Below are positions 34,943 to 42,622 of a stretch of 64,000 bases of DNA, piece by piece (the first letter of the stretch is position 1; each line of letters begins with the position of its first letter). The position numbers were made by a program, and so were the translations under genes. Where the stretch lies: NCBI GenBank assembly GCA_934293375.1, contig CAKQYS010000003.1:171829-235828 (forward strand), written 5' to 3'. This DNA comes from an uncultured Lachnospiraceae bacterium. GTDB taxonomy: Bacteria > Bacillota > Clostridia > Lachnospirales > Lachnospiraceae. Below the pieces are notes generated by a model. That model ran no database searches, was not told the origin of the DNA, and worked only from the letters and a program-made list of their open reading frames with translations.

Positions 34943-35710
34943 TTAGTTCTCATTAGTTTTTTCAAGCTCTGCTCTTCGCCGCTTTACACCTTCCAGAATC
35001 ATCTTTTTGGCTTCGACAGCGTCATCGTTGTTCAGCGCTTTTACACCTTTGAGCTTATAATCAATGCCAAGATTCTTATATTTCACTACACCGAGTGTAT
35101 GATACGGTAGAATCTCCAGACCGGTCATATTGTGAAGATCACCTAAGAAATAGCCGAGTCTGTCCAGATACTCAGGGACAAAGGTAATGCCCGGAACAAT
35201 CACATGCCGGATCCACATATCAACATGATTATCAGAGAGGTATTTGGCAAAGGCAAGTATATTCGCATTATCCTGACCGGTCAGCTTTTTGTGTTCTACC
35301 GGATCAATATGTTTGATATCCAACATGACAAGATCTGTGACCTTGATCAGGCGGTCAAACTTCTGCATAACCTCTGGGTTATCCGGCTGGAAGAAAATGC
35401 CTGAAGTGTCCAGACATGTGTGAATTCCTTTGGTATGTGCAGCTTCAAAGAATGCAATCAAGAAATCTATCTGCATCAAAGGCTCTCCACCTGTAGCGGT
35501 AATGCCTCCGGTTGTATAGAACTCTTTGTTGTTATCGTAATCCTGCATCAGCTGTTCTACTGTCCACTGTTCTCCACCGGCCATTTCCCAGGTGTCAGGG
35601 TTGTGGCAGTATGCACATCGCATCGGACAGCCCTTAAAGAATACGACATAGCGTACACCGGGGCCATCTACTGTGCCAAATGTTTGAATTGAATGAATCT
35701 GTCCTATCAT
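34943..35710 (-). CDS. pflA: Pyruvate formate-lyase activating enzyme
   Basis: 255 residues. The radical-SAM cysteine motif is GCPMRCAYCHNPDTW, preceded by GTVDGPGVRYVVFFKGC; GGEPLMQ and the CLDTSG/MLDIKH blocks are family hallmarks. With SAM and an electron donor it creates the glycyl radical of pyruvate formate-lyase, here on the separate 79-residue protein at 35818-36057. GGAGAGGG precedes the start. The operon order is pflB, glycyl-radical protein, pflA. Confidence 0.95.
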   Translation of the reverse strand: MIGQIHSIQTFGTVDGPGVRYVVFFKGCPMRCAYCHNPDTWEMAGGEQWTVEQLMQDYDNNKEFYTTGGITATGGEPLMQIDFLIAFFEAAHTKGIHTCLDTSGIFFQPDNPEVMQKFDRLIKVTDLVMLDIKHIDPVEHKKLTGQDNANILAFAKYLSDNHVDMWIRHVIVPGITFVPEYLDRLGYFLGDLHNMTGLEILPYHTLGVVKYKNLGIDYKLKGVKALNNDDAVEAKKMILEGVKRRRAELEKTNEN

Positions 35711-35750
35711 ATTTCCCTCTCCATATATAATAAACGCTTATGAATAGAAG

Positions 35751-35772
35751 AGGGGAGCGGTAAGGCTCCCCT
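35751..35772. terminator. Hairpin between the glycyl-radical gene and pflA
   Basis: AGGGGAGC (35751-35758) pairs with GCTCCCCT (35765-35772) around GGTAAG. No T-run follows on the minus strand, so it may attenuate or stabilise transcript ends instead of stopping transcription fully. Confidence 0.5.
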
Positions 35773-35817
35773 CGTTTGTAAATATGTTACTTCTGCATTG
35801 CACGAAGTCTGTAAATC

Positions 35818-36057
35818 TTACATATGATCGTGGAATGTTCTTGAAATAACATCATCCTGCTGCTCCTTTGTCAACTTAACAAAGTTTACAGCGTATCCTG
35901 AAACACGGATTGTCAGCTGTGGGTAGTTCTCTGGATGAGCCTGTGCATCAACTAAAGTGTCTCTGTTCAATACATTAACATTTAAATGATAGCCGCCCTT
36001 TGCTGCATAACCGTCTAACATTGTTACTAAGTTATCAATCTGCTGTGTGCTTTCCAT
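35818..36057 (-). CDS. Separate glycyl-radical domain of pyruvate formate-lyase
   Basis: A 79-residue protein equal to the C-terminal end of PFL. LDGYAAKGGYHLNVNVLN, the block around YPQLTIRVSGYAVNF and LTKEQQDDVISRTF match the last ~75 residues of classical PFL, with the radical glycine at Gly54 in RVSGY. The PFL body gene just upstream stops exactly before this domain. The 28-base gap contains a stop codon, AAGGAGG and ATG, so this is a true gene, not a frameshift. GrcA/YfiD of E. coli is a similar spare domain, but there the full-length enzyme also exists. No full-length PFL is seen here. Confidence 0.9.
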   Translation of the reverse strand: MESTQQIDNLVTMLDGYAAKGGYHLNVNVLNRDTLVDAQAHPENYPQLTIRVSGYAVNFVKLTKEQQDDVISRTFHDHM

Positions 36058-36085
36058 TATAATAACCTCCTTATATCAAATACTA

Positions 36086-38119
36086 TTACTTAAGATCGAT
36101 GTCGCCTGCAACAACCTTGTCATCCTTACCAAGTGCACCAGGGATGATTGAGAATGTATTAGAAATACCATCCTGTGCATCCTTGAATGGGATCTTAGCA
36201 ACTGATGCTAATGAAGCTACAGCACCGTGAGTATCTCTCTTGTGCAGTGGGTTAGCACCTGGAGCGAATGGCTGACCATGCTTTCTACCACAAGGAGTAT
36301 CACCAGTATTCTTACCGTATGTTACATTAGATGTAATTGTAAGAATTGACTGTGTAGGAACACCGTTTCTGTATACATGCTGCTTTCTGATCTTATCCAT
36401 GAAAGTGGTAACGATGTTTGTAGCGATCTCATCTACACGATCATCATTGTTACCATACTTAGGGAAGTCACCCTCTGTCTCGTAAGATGTAACAACACCC
36501 TGCTCGTTACGGATAACCTTAACCTTAGCATACTTGATAGCTGATAATGAATCTGCTACAACTGAAAGACCTGCAACACCTGTTGCGAAGTATCTCTTAA
36601 CATCTCTGTCATGTAAAGCCATCTGAATTCTCTCGTATGCATACTTATCATGCATATAGTGGATGATGTTCAGAGCACTTACATAAACCTTAGCTAACCA
36701 CTCCATCATATCATCAAACTTAGACATTACATCATCGTAATCAAGGTAGTCACCCTCAACCGGACGGTACTTAGGACCTACCTGAACGCCTGTACACTCA
36801 TCAACACCACCGTTGATAGCGTATAACAGACACTTAGCAAGGTTAGCTCTTGCACCGAAGAACTGCATTTCCTTACCAACAACCATTGAAGATACACAAC
36901 ATGCGATTGCGTAATCATCACCGTGAACCGGTCTCATTAAATCATCATTCTCATACTGGATAGAAGATGACTTGATAGACATCTTAGCACAGAACTTCTT
37001 CCAGGCAACCGGTAAGTTCTTAGCCCATAATACTGTTAAGTTTGGCTCTGGAGCTGCACCTAAGTTGTTCAGTGTGTTCAGGTAACGGAAGCACATCTTT
37101 GTAACTAATGTACGACCATCAACACCCATACCACCTAATGACTCAGTAACCCATACAGGATCACCGGCGAAAATCTGGTTGTACTCAGGTGTACGAGAGA
37201 ACTTAACGCATCTTAACTTCATAATGAAGTGATCAATGAACTCCTGAATCTGCTCCTCTGTAAAAGTGCCTGCAGCTAAATCTCTCTCAGCGTAGCAGTC
37301 TAAGAATGTAGCTGTACGACCAAGTGACATTGCTGCACCGTTCTGCTCCTTAACAGCTCCTAAGTAGCCGAAGTATGTGAACTGAATAGCTTCCTGTACA
37401 TTCTTAGCAGGCTTAGAAATATCAAAACCATAAGAAGCAGCCATCTGTGTCAATTCCTTCAAAGCCTTGATCTGCTCTGCGATCTCTTCCTTGCCACGGA
37501 TAACATCATCTGTGTAAACTCTACCGAATGACTCCTTCTGAGCAAGCTTGTCCTCGATCAGTCTGTCTGTACCGTAAAGAGCAACTCTTCTGTAGTCACC
37601 GATGATACGTCCACGACCGTAAGCATCCGGAAGACCTGTGATAATGTGGTTAGTACGGCATGTTCTGATTTCTGAATCGTAAACATCGAATACACCTTCG
37701 TTGTGTGTCTTTCTGTGCTTAGAGAAGAATTCAACAACCTCAGGATCTACCTTATAGCCATTGTCCTCACAAGCCTTCATAGCCATACGAAGACCACCAT
37801 ATACATTCATGCCTCTCTTGAAAGGAGCATCTGTCTGGAAACCAACGATAGTCTCCTTGTCCTTGTTCAGGTATCCAGGACCATGAGAAGTTAAAGTAGA
37901 AACAACCTTAGTATCCATATCAAGAACACCGCCGTTCTCTCTCTCCTTCTTTGTTAAATCCATAACCTGTGCCCACAGATCCTTGGTATTCTGTGTAGGA
38001 CCGCAAAGGAAGCTGTCATCTCCCTCATATGGTGTGTAGTTCTTCTGGATGAAGTCACGAACATCGATGAACTTCTCCCAATTACCGCCTACGAAACCGT
38101 TCCATGCTTCTGATTTCAT
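36086..38119 (-). CDS. pflB: Pyruvate formate-lyase body lacking the glycyl-radical domain
   Basis: 677 residues from ATG 38119 (AAAGGAGGAG upstream); the frame is open to 38386 but that part has no ribosome site. It contains the catalytic cysteine pair Cys407-Cys408 in DDYAIACCVSSMVVGKEMQ and the substrate-binding regions of PFL. It ends at FSIIPGALGKDDKVVAGDID, where normal PFL (about 760 residues) continues into the radical domain. Together with the 79-residue protein it makes 756 residues. It converts pyruvate and CoA to acetyl-CoA and formate. Active enzyme must assemble from two polypeptides. Confidence 0.93.
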   Translation of the reverse strand: MKSEAWNGFVGGNWEKFIDVRDFIQKNYTPYEGDDSFLCGPTQNTKDLWAQVMDLTKKERENGGVLDMDTKVVSTLTSHGPGYLNKDKETIVGFQTDAPFKRGMNVYGGLRMAMKACEDNGYKVDPEVVEFFSKHRKTHNEGVFDVYDSEIRTCRTNHIITGLPDAYGRGRIIGDYRRVALYGTDRLIEDKLAQKESFGRVYTDDVIRGKEEIAEQIKALKELTQMAASYGFDISKPAKNVQEAIQFTYFGYLGAVKEQNGAAMSLGRTATFLDCYAERDLAAGTFTEEQIQEFIDHFIMKLRCVKFSRTPEYNQIFAGDPVWVTESLGGMGVDGRTLVTKMCFRYLNTLNNLGAAPEPNLTVLWAKNLPVAWKKFCAKMSIKSSSIQYENDDLMRPVHGDDYAIACCVSSMVVGKEMQFFGARANLAKCLLYAINGGVDECTGVQVGPKYRPVEGDYLDYDDVMSKFDDMMEWLAKVYVSALNIIHYMHDKYAYERIQMALHDRDVKRYFATGVAGLSVVADSLSAIKYAKVKVIRNEQGVVTSYETEGDFPKYGNNDDRVDEIATNIVTTFMDKIRKQHVYRNGVPTQSILTITSNVTYGKNTGDTPCGRKHGQPFAPGANPLHKRDTHGAVASLASVAKIPFKDAQDGISNTFSIIPGALGKDDKVVAGDIDLK

Positions 38120-38205
38120 TGTAATAACTCCTCCTTTAATATAAATTGTATGAAATAATAGAAGGTAAGCCGCAGCCATAACCCATAGATGCCAATGTGT
38201 TATGA

Positions 38206-38215
38206 TTGTATACAA
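38206..38215. promoter_or_regulatory. TTGTATACAA palindrome in the pflB leader
   Basis: A perfect 10-base palindrome about 35-40 bases downstream of the predicted pflB transcription start. It is the core of the larger palindrome at 38331-38350. Such sites fit GntR-family repressors; with the second copy it could form a repression loop. Confidence 0.5.
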
Positions 38216-38254
38216 GAGGTATGGTACCTGCCCACCTTGAATTTCTATACTGTC

Positions 38255-38283
38255 ATTATATAGGCATTGCCTTGTGCCGTCAA
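38255..38283 (-). promoter_or_regulatory. Promoter of the pfl operon
   Basis: On the minus strand, TTGACG (38283-38278), a 17-base spacer and a perfect TATAAT (38260-38255). The transcript starts near 38248, giving a leader of about 130 bases before pflB. Confidence 0.8.
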
Positions 38284-38330
38284 ATGGTTTTGGTCTGTTT
38301 TTGTGTATTTTTTTCCGTACATTCTCAAAA

Positions 38331-38350
38331 ATTGTATACATGTATACAAT
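38331..38350. promoter_or_regulatory. 20-base perfect palindrome upstream of the pfl promoter
   Basis: ATTGTATACATGTATACAAT is perfectly self-complementary. Its TTGT...ACAA ends over 18 bases resemble Rex-type redox operators in size, while the TTGTATACAA core resembles GntR sites. It lies about 48 bases upstream of the pfl -35 box and about 130 bases before the plus-strand gene at 38480. The 360-base intergenic region otherwise holds only the pfl promoter and the second palindrome. Confidence 0.6.
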
Positions 38351-38479
38351 GTGTAAATGAAATGTCAAAAGTAAGAAAAATTGCAAAGAAAATTGTTGGT
38401 TGATAATCGTTATTCCCTATTGTATAATGTTAAGGATATAGCGTGATATATTTACATATTTGTGAGGAGGATATCTGTA

Positions 38480-40219
38480 ATGAAGAGAAGTATGAAGCAA
38501 TGGGTTTATCATGCTGCGGCATTCTGTGTCATGTTTATTGCTGTATTTGGCATAGCAGTGACCGGAGTCAGTGCTGCAGGTGCAGATGCGAATTCTGCAA
38601 CAGCGGTTACATTTGGAACGAAGGTGAGCGGATATGCACAGGCATCCGGTCAGACCGCACAGTGGTATAAGGTGACACTGCCGGAGTCCGGAGAGCTGAA
38701 ACTGAATATGCAGACATATATGGAGTATTCCGACATTGAGTTCTTTAATCAGGCGAAGGAGCGAATGTGGTACAAGACAATCGGCTGGGATTCGACTTCA
38801 AAGGTTGGAAATTATAACACTACACAGCATCTGCTTGCGGGGACATACTATTTTTGTGTAAAGACACATGATAGATGGGGAACCACATATTATGATGGAA
38901 ATTACGAGTTTACATTCAACTATACATCTGCCGGCGAGACATTCCCGGAATCTCAGGATAAGAAGAATAACGAACTGTCGACAGCCAATCCAATCGCAGT
39001 GAATGGAACGAAGTATACCGGTCTGCTGGCAGACTATGATGGGGCTGATTATTATCAGTTCACGCTGCCGGCATCGGGTTCTTTGAATATTACACAGGCG
39101 ATTTACATGGAGACCTGTTTGCTGCAGGTATATGATGCCAAGGGTGTACAGGTATGGTATAGTCAACCTAGGTGGAACAGTGCCACAGGACAGGGACTTG
39201 GTCAGTACACATTAGAGCTGGCAGCGGGTACTTATTATTATGTTGTGCAATATGCGACCTATCAGAATTGTAATGGCAAGTATGAGTTTACACCGTCATT
39301 TGCGCCGGCCACAGAGACATTTCCTGAGACCCAGGGGGGAATCAACAATACCTTGGCCTCTGCATCCCAGATTTCGTTTAATCAGGAGATCAGCGGACAT
39401 CTCGGAATCAATGATGACTGTGATTATTACAGACTGGCTGTAGATTCTCCTAGGAATCTGAACATCATTTTAAAGTCATCAAATCTGGATAAAGTAAGGG
39501 TATCTGTATTTGATGCCAACGGACAGAAGGTAAATTCCGATACCCCATACAAATCAAGTACAACCGGTATGATCCTGTACAACAATAATAACATTGCAGT
39601 GAATGCAGGCGTTTATTATATTTATGTTGGGTCATATGAATGGAAATATGGAAGTTATACACTGAATGTAGGAACCTATGTACCGGTATCAGGTCTGAAC
39701 ATCAGCAAGAAGAAGCTGACAATGAATCGTGGAGCAAAGGCAGTGTTAACAGCCGGTGTAGCTCCGGCAGATGCGACGAATCAGGGAATTGTATGGTCAT
39801 CTACCAATAGCAATGTGGTATCTGTCAATAATGGAAGTATCAAGGCTGTTTCAGCAGGTACGGCCACGATCTATGCGACATCGTCAGATAATGATGAGAT
39901 CATGGCAAGCTGTGTTGTTACCGTAAAGCCATCCAAGGTGAAGCTTAAGAGTGCGAAATATTATAAATACAGATATTCAAGAACAAAGGCTGTTCATGCT
40001 AAGTGGACAAAGTCGAAGGGTGCAACCGGATATCAGCTGCAGCTTTGCAAGAGCAAGAAGTTCAAGAAGGGCGTTAAGAAGTATACAACAACAGGTAGTG
40101 ATGTATATTATACTGTGAAGAAGGGTACATACTATGTAAGAGTGCGTCCATATGTATACGCGAATGGTAAGTATACATACGGATCCTTCAGTAATGTGAA
40201 GAAGGTACGCATTAAATAA
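38480..40219 (+). CDS. Secreted protein with PPC-like repeats and a Big_2 domain
   Basis: 579 residues from ATG 38480 (GAGGAGG upstream). A signal peptide ends near residue 35 (GVSAAGADA). Three repeats of about 120 residues follow, each with a pattern like (S/A)GYAQ...W/YYKVTLP...G.L.L.... and AGTYY(F/Y), and separated by ETFPE linkers: pre-peptidase C-terminal (PPC-like) domains. A Big_2 Ig-like domain (about 395-475, VSGLNISKKKLTMNRGAKAV) and a C-terminal fibronectin-like region rich in Lys/Tyr complete it. A surface adhesin or carbohydrate-binding role is plausible; no catalytic domain is seen. Confidence 0.75.
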   Translation: MKRSMKQWVYHAAAFCVMFIAVFGIAVTGVSAAGADANSATAVTFGTKVSGYAQASGQTAQWYKVTLPESGELKLNMQTYMEYSDIEFFNQAKERMWYKTIGWDSTSKVGNYNTTQHLLAGTYYFCVKTHDRWGTTYYDGNYEFTFNYTSAGETFPESQDKKNNELSTANPIAVNGTKYTGLLADYDGADYYQFTLPASGSLNITQAIYMETCLLQVYDAKGVQVWYSQPRWNSATGQGLGQYTLELAAGTYYYVVQYATYQNCNGKYEFTPSFAPATETFPETQGGINNTLASASQISFNQEISGHLGINDDCDYYRLAVDSPRNLNIILKSSNLDKVRVSVFDANGQKVNSDTPYKSSTTGMILYNNNNIAVNAGVYYIYVGSYEWKYGSYTLNVGTYVPVSGLNISKKKLTMNRGAKAVLTAGVAPADATNQGIVWSSTNSNVVSVNNGSIKAVSAGTATIYATSSDNDEIMASCVVTVKPSKVKLKSAKYYKYRYSRTKAVHAKWTKSKGATGYQLQLCKSKKFKKGVKKYTTTGSDVYYTVKKGTYYVRVRPYVYANGKYTYGSFSNVKKVRIK

Positions 40220-40285
40220 ACCAAGTATGTGTGCTACATAAATTGTGCACACTATGCTATATAGAACTACAAGGAGGACATACAA

Positions 40286-40486
40286 ATGGAGATTACGAAG
40301 GACATGCTGATCGGACAGATCTTAATGGTGGATCCCGGTATTGCAGCAATCCTGATGGCAGGCGGCATGCATTGCCCTGGATGTCCATCTGCTCAGGGTG
40401 AGACATTAGAGGAAGCATGCATGGTGCATGGTATGGATTGTGATGATCTGTTGGCAACGATCAACAAGTATCTGGCAAATAAGTAA
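40286..40486 (+). CDS. DUF1858 redox-disulfide protein
   Basis: 66 residues: EITKDMLIGQILMVDPGIAA and MAGGMHCPGCPSAQGETLEEAC match the DUF1858 family associated with hybrid-cluster proteins, with the conserved CxxC (CPGC) likely redox-active. The function is not established. AAGGAGG precedes the start and a terminator follows immediately. Confidence 0.88.
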   Translation: MEITKDMLIGQILMVDPGIAAILMAGGMHCPGCPSAQGETLEEACMVHGMDCDDLLATINKYLANK

Positions 40487-40498
40487 TTCAGTAGATAG

Positions 40499-40540
40499 CG
40501 CTCCGTTTCATGCAGGCTGCATGCGGCGGGGCGTTTTCTA
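40499..40540 (+). terminator. Rho-independent terminator
   Basis: CGCTCCG (40499-40505) pairs with CGGGGCG (40527-40533) outside an inner ATGCAG/CTGCAT hairpin, followed by TTTTC. Confidence 0.75.
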
Positions 40541-40580
40541 TATACATCGATTGGTATTTTAAATAAGGAGAGGAAGATAT

Positions 40581-41867
40581 ATGGCGCAATATCATAACAT
40601 TTCAAAAGAGTTGACAGAGCAGATCGCATCCGATCAGGAGAAGCATGTCATGAATCCATATGCCAGCCGGGATGAGAATATCATCCGCAGGAATATGTCA
40701 CATGACCGGGCGAATCTGTGGCGTCCGGCCTATGTGCGGGATATTGAGAAGATCATGCACAATCCGTATTATAACCGGTATTCCGATAAGACACAGGTGT
40801 TTTCCTTTTACAAAAATGATGATATTTCAAGACGGGCATTGCATGTGCAGCTGGTGTCACGGGTTGCACGCAATATCGGGCGGGTATTAAACCTGAATAC
40901 AGACTTGATTGAGGCGATCGCACTGGGACATGATATCGGACATACTCCATTCGGACATGCAGGAGAACGGATGTTAAATGAACTGTATCATGCCCATACA
41001 GGCAGAATGTTTAATCATAATGTACATAGTGCAAGGGTGTTAGACCGTCTTGTACATCGGAATATCAGCCTGCAGGTATTAGACGGTGTTCTCTGCCATA
41101 ATGGAGAGATGGAGCTTTTGGAATATCGCCCGAGAGCTGTGCAGTCTTTTAAGGATCTGGATGCCAGGATCGAAGCCTGTTATACCGATCCGGATGCCAA
41201 TAAAAGGCAGATCCCGTGTACACTGGAGGGCTGTGTGGTCAGAGTCAGCGATATCATTGCCTATCTCGGAAAGGACAGACAGGATGCAGAACGGCTCGGT
41301 CTGTTAGAACGGGATGCTGCTTTTGCAAATGATGAGATCGGGACCTCGAATGCGGAGATCATCAATAATATGATCGTGAATATTATTGAGAACAGCTATG
41401 GTAAACCATATTTATCCATGACACCGGAATATTTCAAGGCATTTTCAAAGGCTAAAAAAGAGAATTATAATCTGATCTATGCGAACAAGCACCTGGATCA
41501 CGAATATAATACAAAGATCAGACCAATGTGTGAGGCACTCTATGAGCGGCTGCTTGAGGAGACACAGCTTCTGCATGAGGAAGCTGCCTGCAGCAGTCTG
41601 GATGAAGATAACGGCGAGCTGCTTGCCCGCATGAAGACGAAATATGAAAAGCAGTATGTCTTTATGCATCATGTCTGTTTCCTGCAGGATGTCAACCGGT
41701 ATGCGGATACCTTTTCCATCCGGGAATATCTGCTGCAGGATCCAAATGAAATCGTGGTGGATTATATTGCGAGCATGACGGATGATTATTTTCTGGATCT
41801 GTACCGTCATCTGTTTCCGGACAGTCCGATCACAGTGGAATTTATCGGTTATGGGATGTTGAAGTAA
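40581..41867 (+). CDS. dGTPase-like HD phosphohydrolase
   Basis: 428 residues. The HD metal site is seen in HVQLVSRVARNIGRVL and IALGHDIGHTPFGHAGERMLN, as in deoxyguanosinetriphosphate triphosphohydrolases, which cut dNTPs to the nucleoside and triphosphate. AAGGAGAGG precedes ATG 40581. The family includes enzymes with broader dNTP use, and specificity is not readable here. Confidence 0.85.
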   Translation: MAQYHNISKELTEQIASDQEKHVMNPYASRDENIIRRNMSHDRANLWRPAYVRDIEKIMHNPYYNRYSDKTQVFSFYKNDDISRRALHVQLVSRVARNIGRVLNLNTDLIEAIALGHDIGHTPFGHAGERMLNELYHAHTGRMFNHNVHSARVLDRLVHRNISLQVLDGVLCHNGEMELLEYRPRAVQSFKDLDARIEACYTDPDANKRQIPCTLEGCVVRVSDIIAYLGKDRQDAERLGLLERDAAFANDEIGTSNAEIINNMIVNIIENSYGKPYLSMTPEYFKAFSKAKKENYNLIYANKHLDHEYNTKIRPMCEALYERLLEETQLLHEEAACSSLDEDNGELLARMKTKYEKQYVFMHHVCFLQDVNRYADTFSIREYLLQDPNEIVVDYIASMTDDYFLDLYRHLFPDSPITVEFIGYGMLK

Positions 41868-41875
41868 AAAAAAGA

Positions 41876-41903
41876 TTGACAATTAAAATAACAGCGTTAT
41901 AAT
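41876..41903 (+). promoter_or_regulatory. Promoter of the TetR-ABC operon
   Basis: TTGACA (41876-41881), 16 bases and TATAAT (41898-41903), about 30 bases before the TetR start. Confidence 0.85.
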
Positions 41904-41914
41904 AACATTGTTAT
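41888..41914 (+). promoter_or_regulatory. Tandem TetR operators
   Basis: Two adjacent 13-base palindromes, ATAACAGCGTTAT (41888-41900) and ATAACATTGTTAT (41902-41914), share ATAAC-N3-GTTAT and lie 14 bases apart centre to centre across the -10 box. The outer AAAATAACA/TGTTATTTT also form a larger inverted repeat. This is the expected layout for autorepression by the adjacent TetR protein. Confidence 0.7.
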
Positions 41915-41932
41915 TTTATGGAGGAATCATGT

Positions 41933-42538
41933 ATGAGAAAAGAATCAGCAGGTGTCACGGAGCTTCTGATTGAAACCGCCCGCAGAGAGTTTTTACAGTA
42001 TGGATTTCATGATGCGAGCCTGAGAAGAATCTCATCAGAGAGCGGCGTGAGTACGAATTCCATTTATACACGCTTTGGTGATAAGAGTGGGTTGTTCACT
42101 GCGGTGGTGAAGGATGCGGCGGATGGACTGATGCAGATCTATCTGCAGAGTATAGAACAGGCAGCAGGGCTTTCCGATGCCGTATCGGCAGAACATGTCG
42201 GGGATGAGGGCACAGAGCAGGTTTTGAAATATATATATGAACATATTGATGCATTTAAGCTGATCTTCTGCTGTTCATCAGGAACAGAGTATGAGGATTT
42301 TTTTGATAAGCTGGCGGCGATCGAGGAGACATTTTACAAACGGTTCGTTGCACAGCATGCGGATGCACAGCACAGACCGGATGATTTTTTTATTCATGTA
42401 TATTGCCGCAATGGCTGGCAGTATGTATATGAAGCTGTGACACATAACAAGAGTTATGAAGAGGCAAAACAGTTCATGCAAAATGTCAGGATTTTCAATT
42501 TTGCCGGATGGAGTGCCGTGATGGGGCTGTCATCGTAA
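41933..42538 (+). CDS. TetR-family transcriptional regulator
   Basis: 201 residues. The N-terminal helix-turn-helix is the TetR type: ETARREFLQYGFHDASLRRI followed by SSESGVSTNSIYTRFGDKSGLF. The C-terminal ligand domain is unclassified. ATG 41933 follows GGAGG. It probably represses its own promoter and the two ABC exporter genes downstream, and releases on binding an exported compound. Confidence 0.9.
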   Translation: MRKESAGVTELLIETARREFLQYGFHDASLRRISSESGVSTNSIYTRFGDKSGLFTAVVKDAADGLMQIYLQSIEQAAGLSDAVSAEHVGDEGTEQVLKYIYEHIDAFKLIFCCSSGTEYEDFFDKLAAIEETFYKRFVAQHADAQHRPDDFFIHVYCRNGWQYVYEAVTHNKSYEEAKQFMQNVRIFNFAGWSAVMGLSS

Positions 42539-42548
42539 CAGTAAAATG

Positions 42549-42566
42549 GGCAGTAGTAATACTGCC
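42549..42566 (+). other. Leader hairpin before the ABC genes
   Basis: GGCAGTA (42549-42555) pairs with TACTGCC (42560-42566) around GTAA. An A-run, not a T-run, follows, so it is not a normal terminator. A second small hairpin, GTTAG/CTAAC, follows at about 42584-42600. They lie between tetR and the first ABC gene. Confidence 0.35.
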
Positions 42567-42622
42567 TAAAAAAATGATAATGAGTTAGTAAAAGCTAACT
42601 TTAGATAGAAGGAGGAAACACA

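Noticed and set aside
36057..36086. Split PFL being a simple frameshift
   Set aside because: Between the two reading frames lie a stop codon, a strong ribosome site AAGGAGG and an ATG, and the small protein adds its own N-terminal residues before the conserved block.
38120..38386. Longer start for PflB (extra 89 residues)
   Set aside because: There is no ribosome site at 38386, the region contains the pfl promoter on the same strand, and family N-termini start near MKSEAWNGF. ATG 38119 has AAAGGAGGAG.
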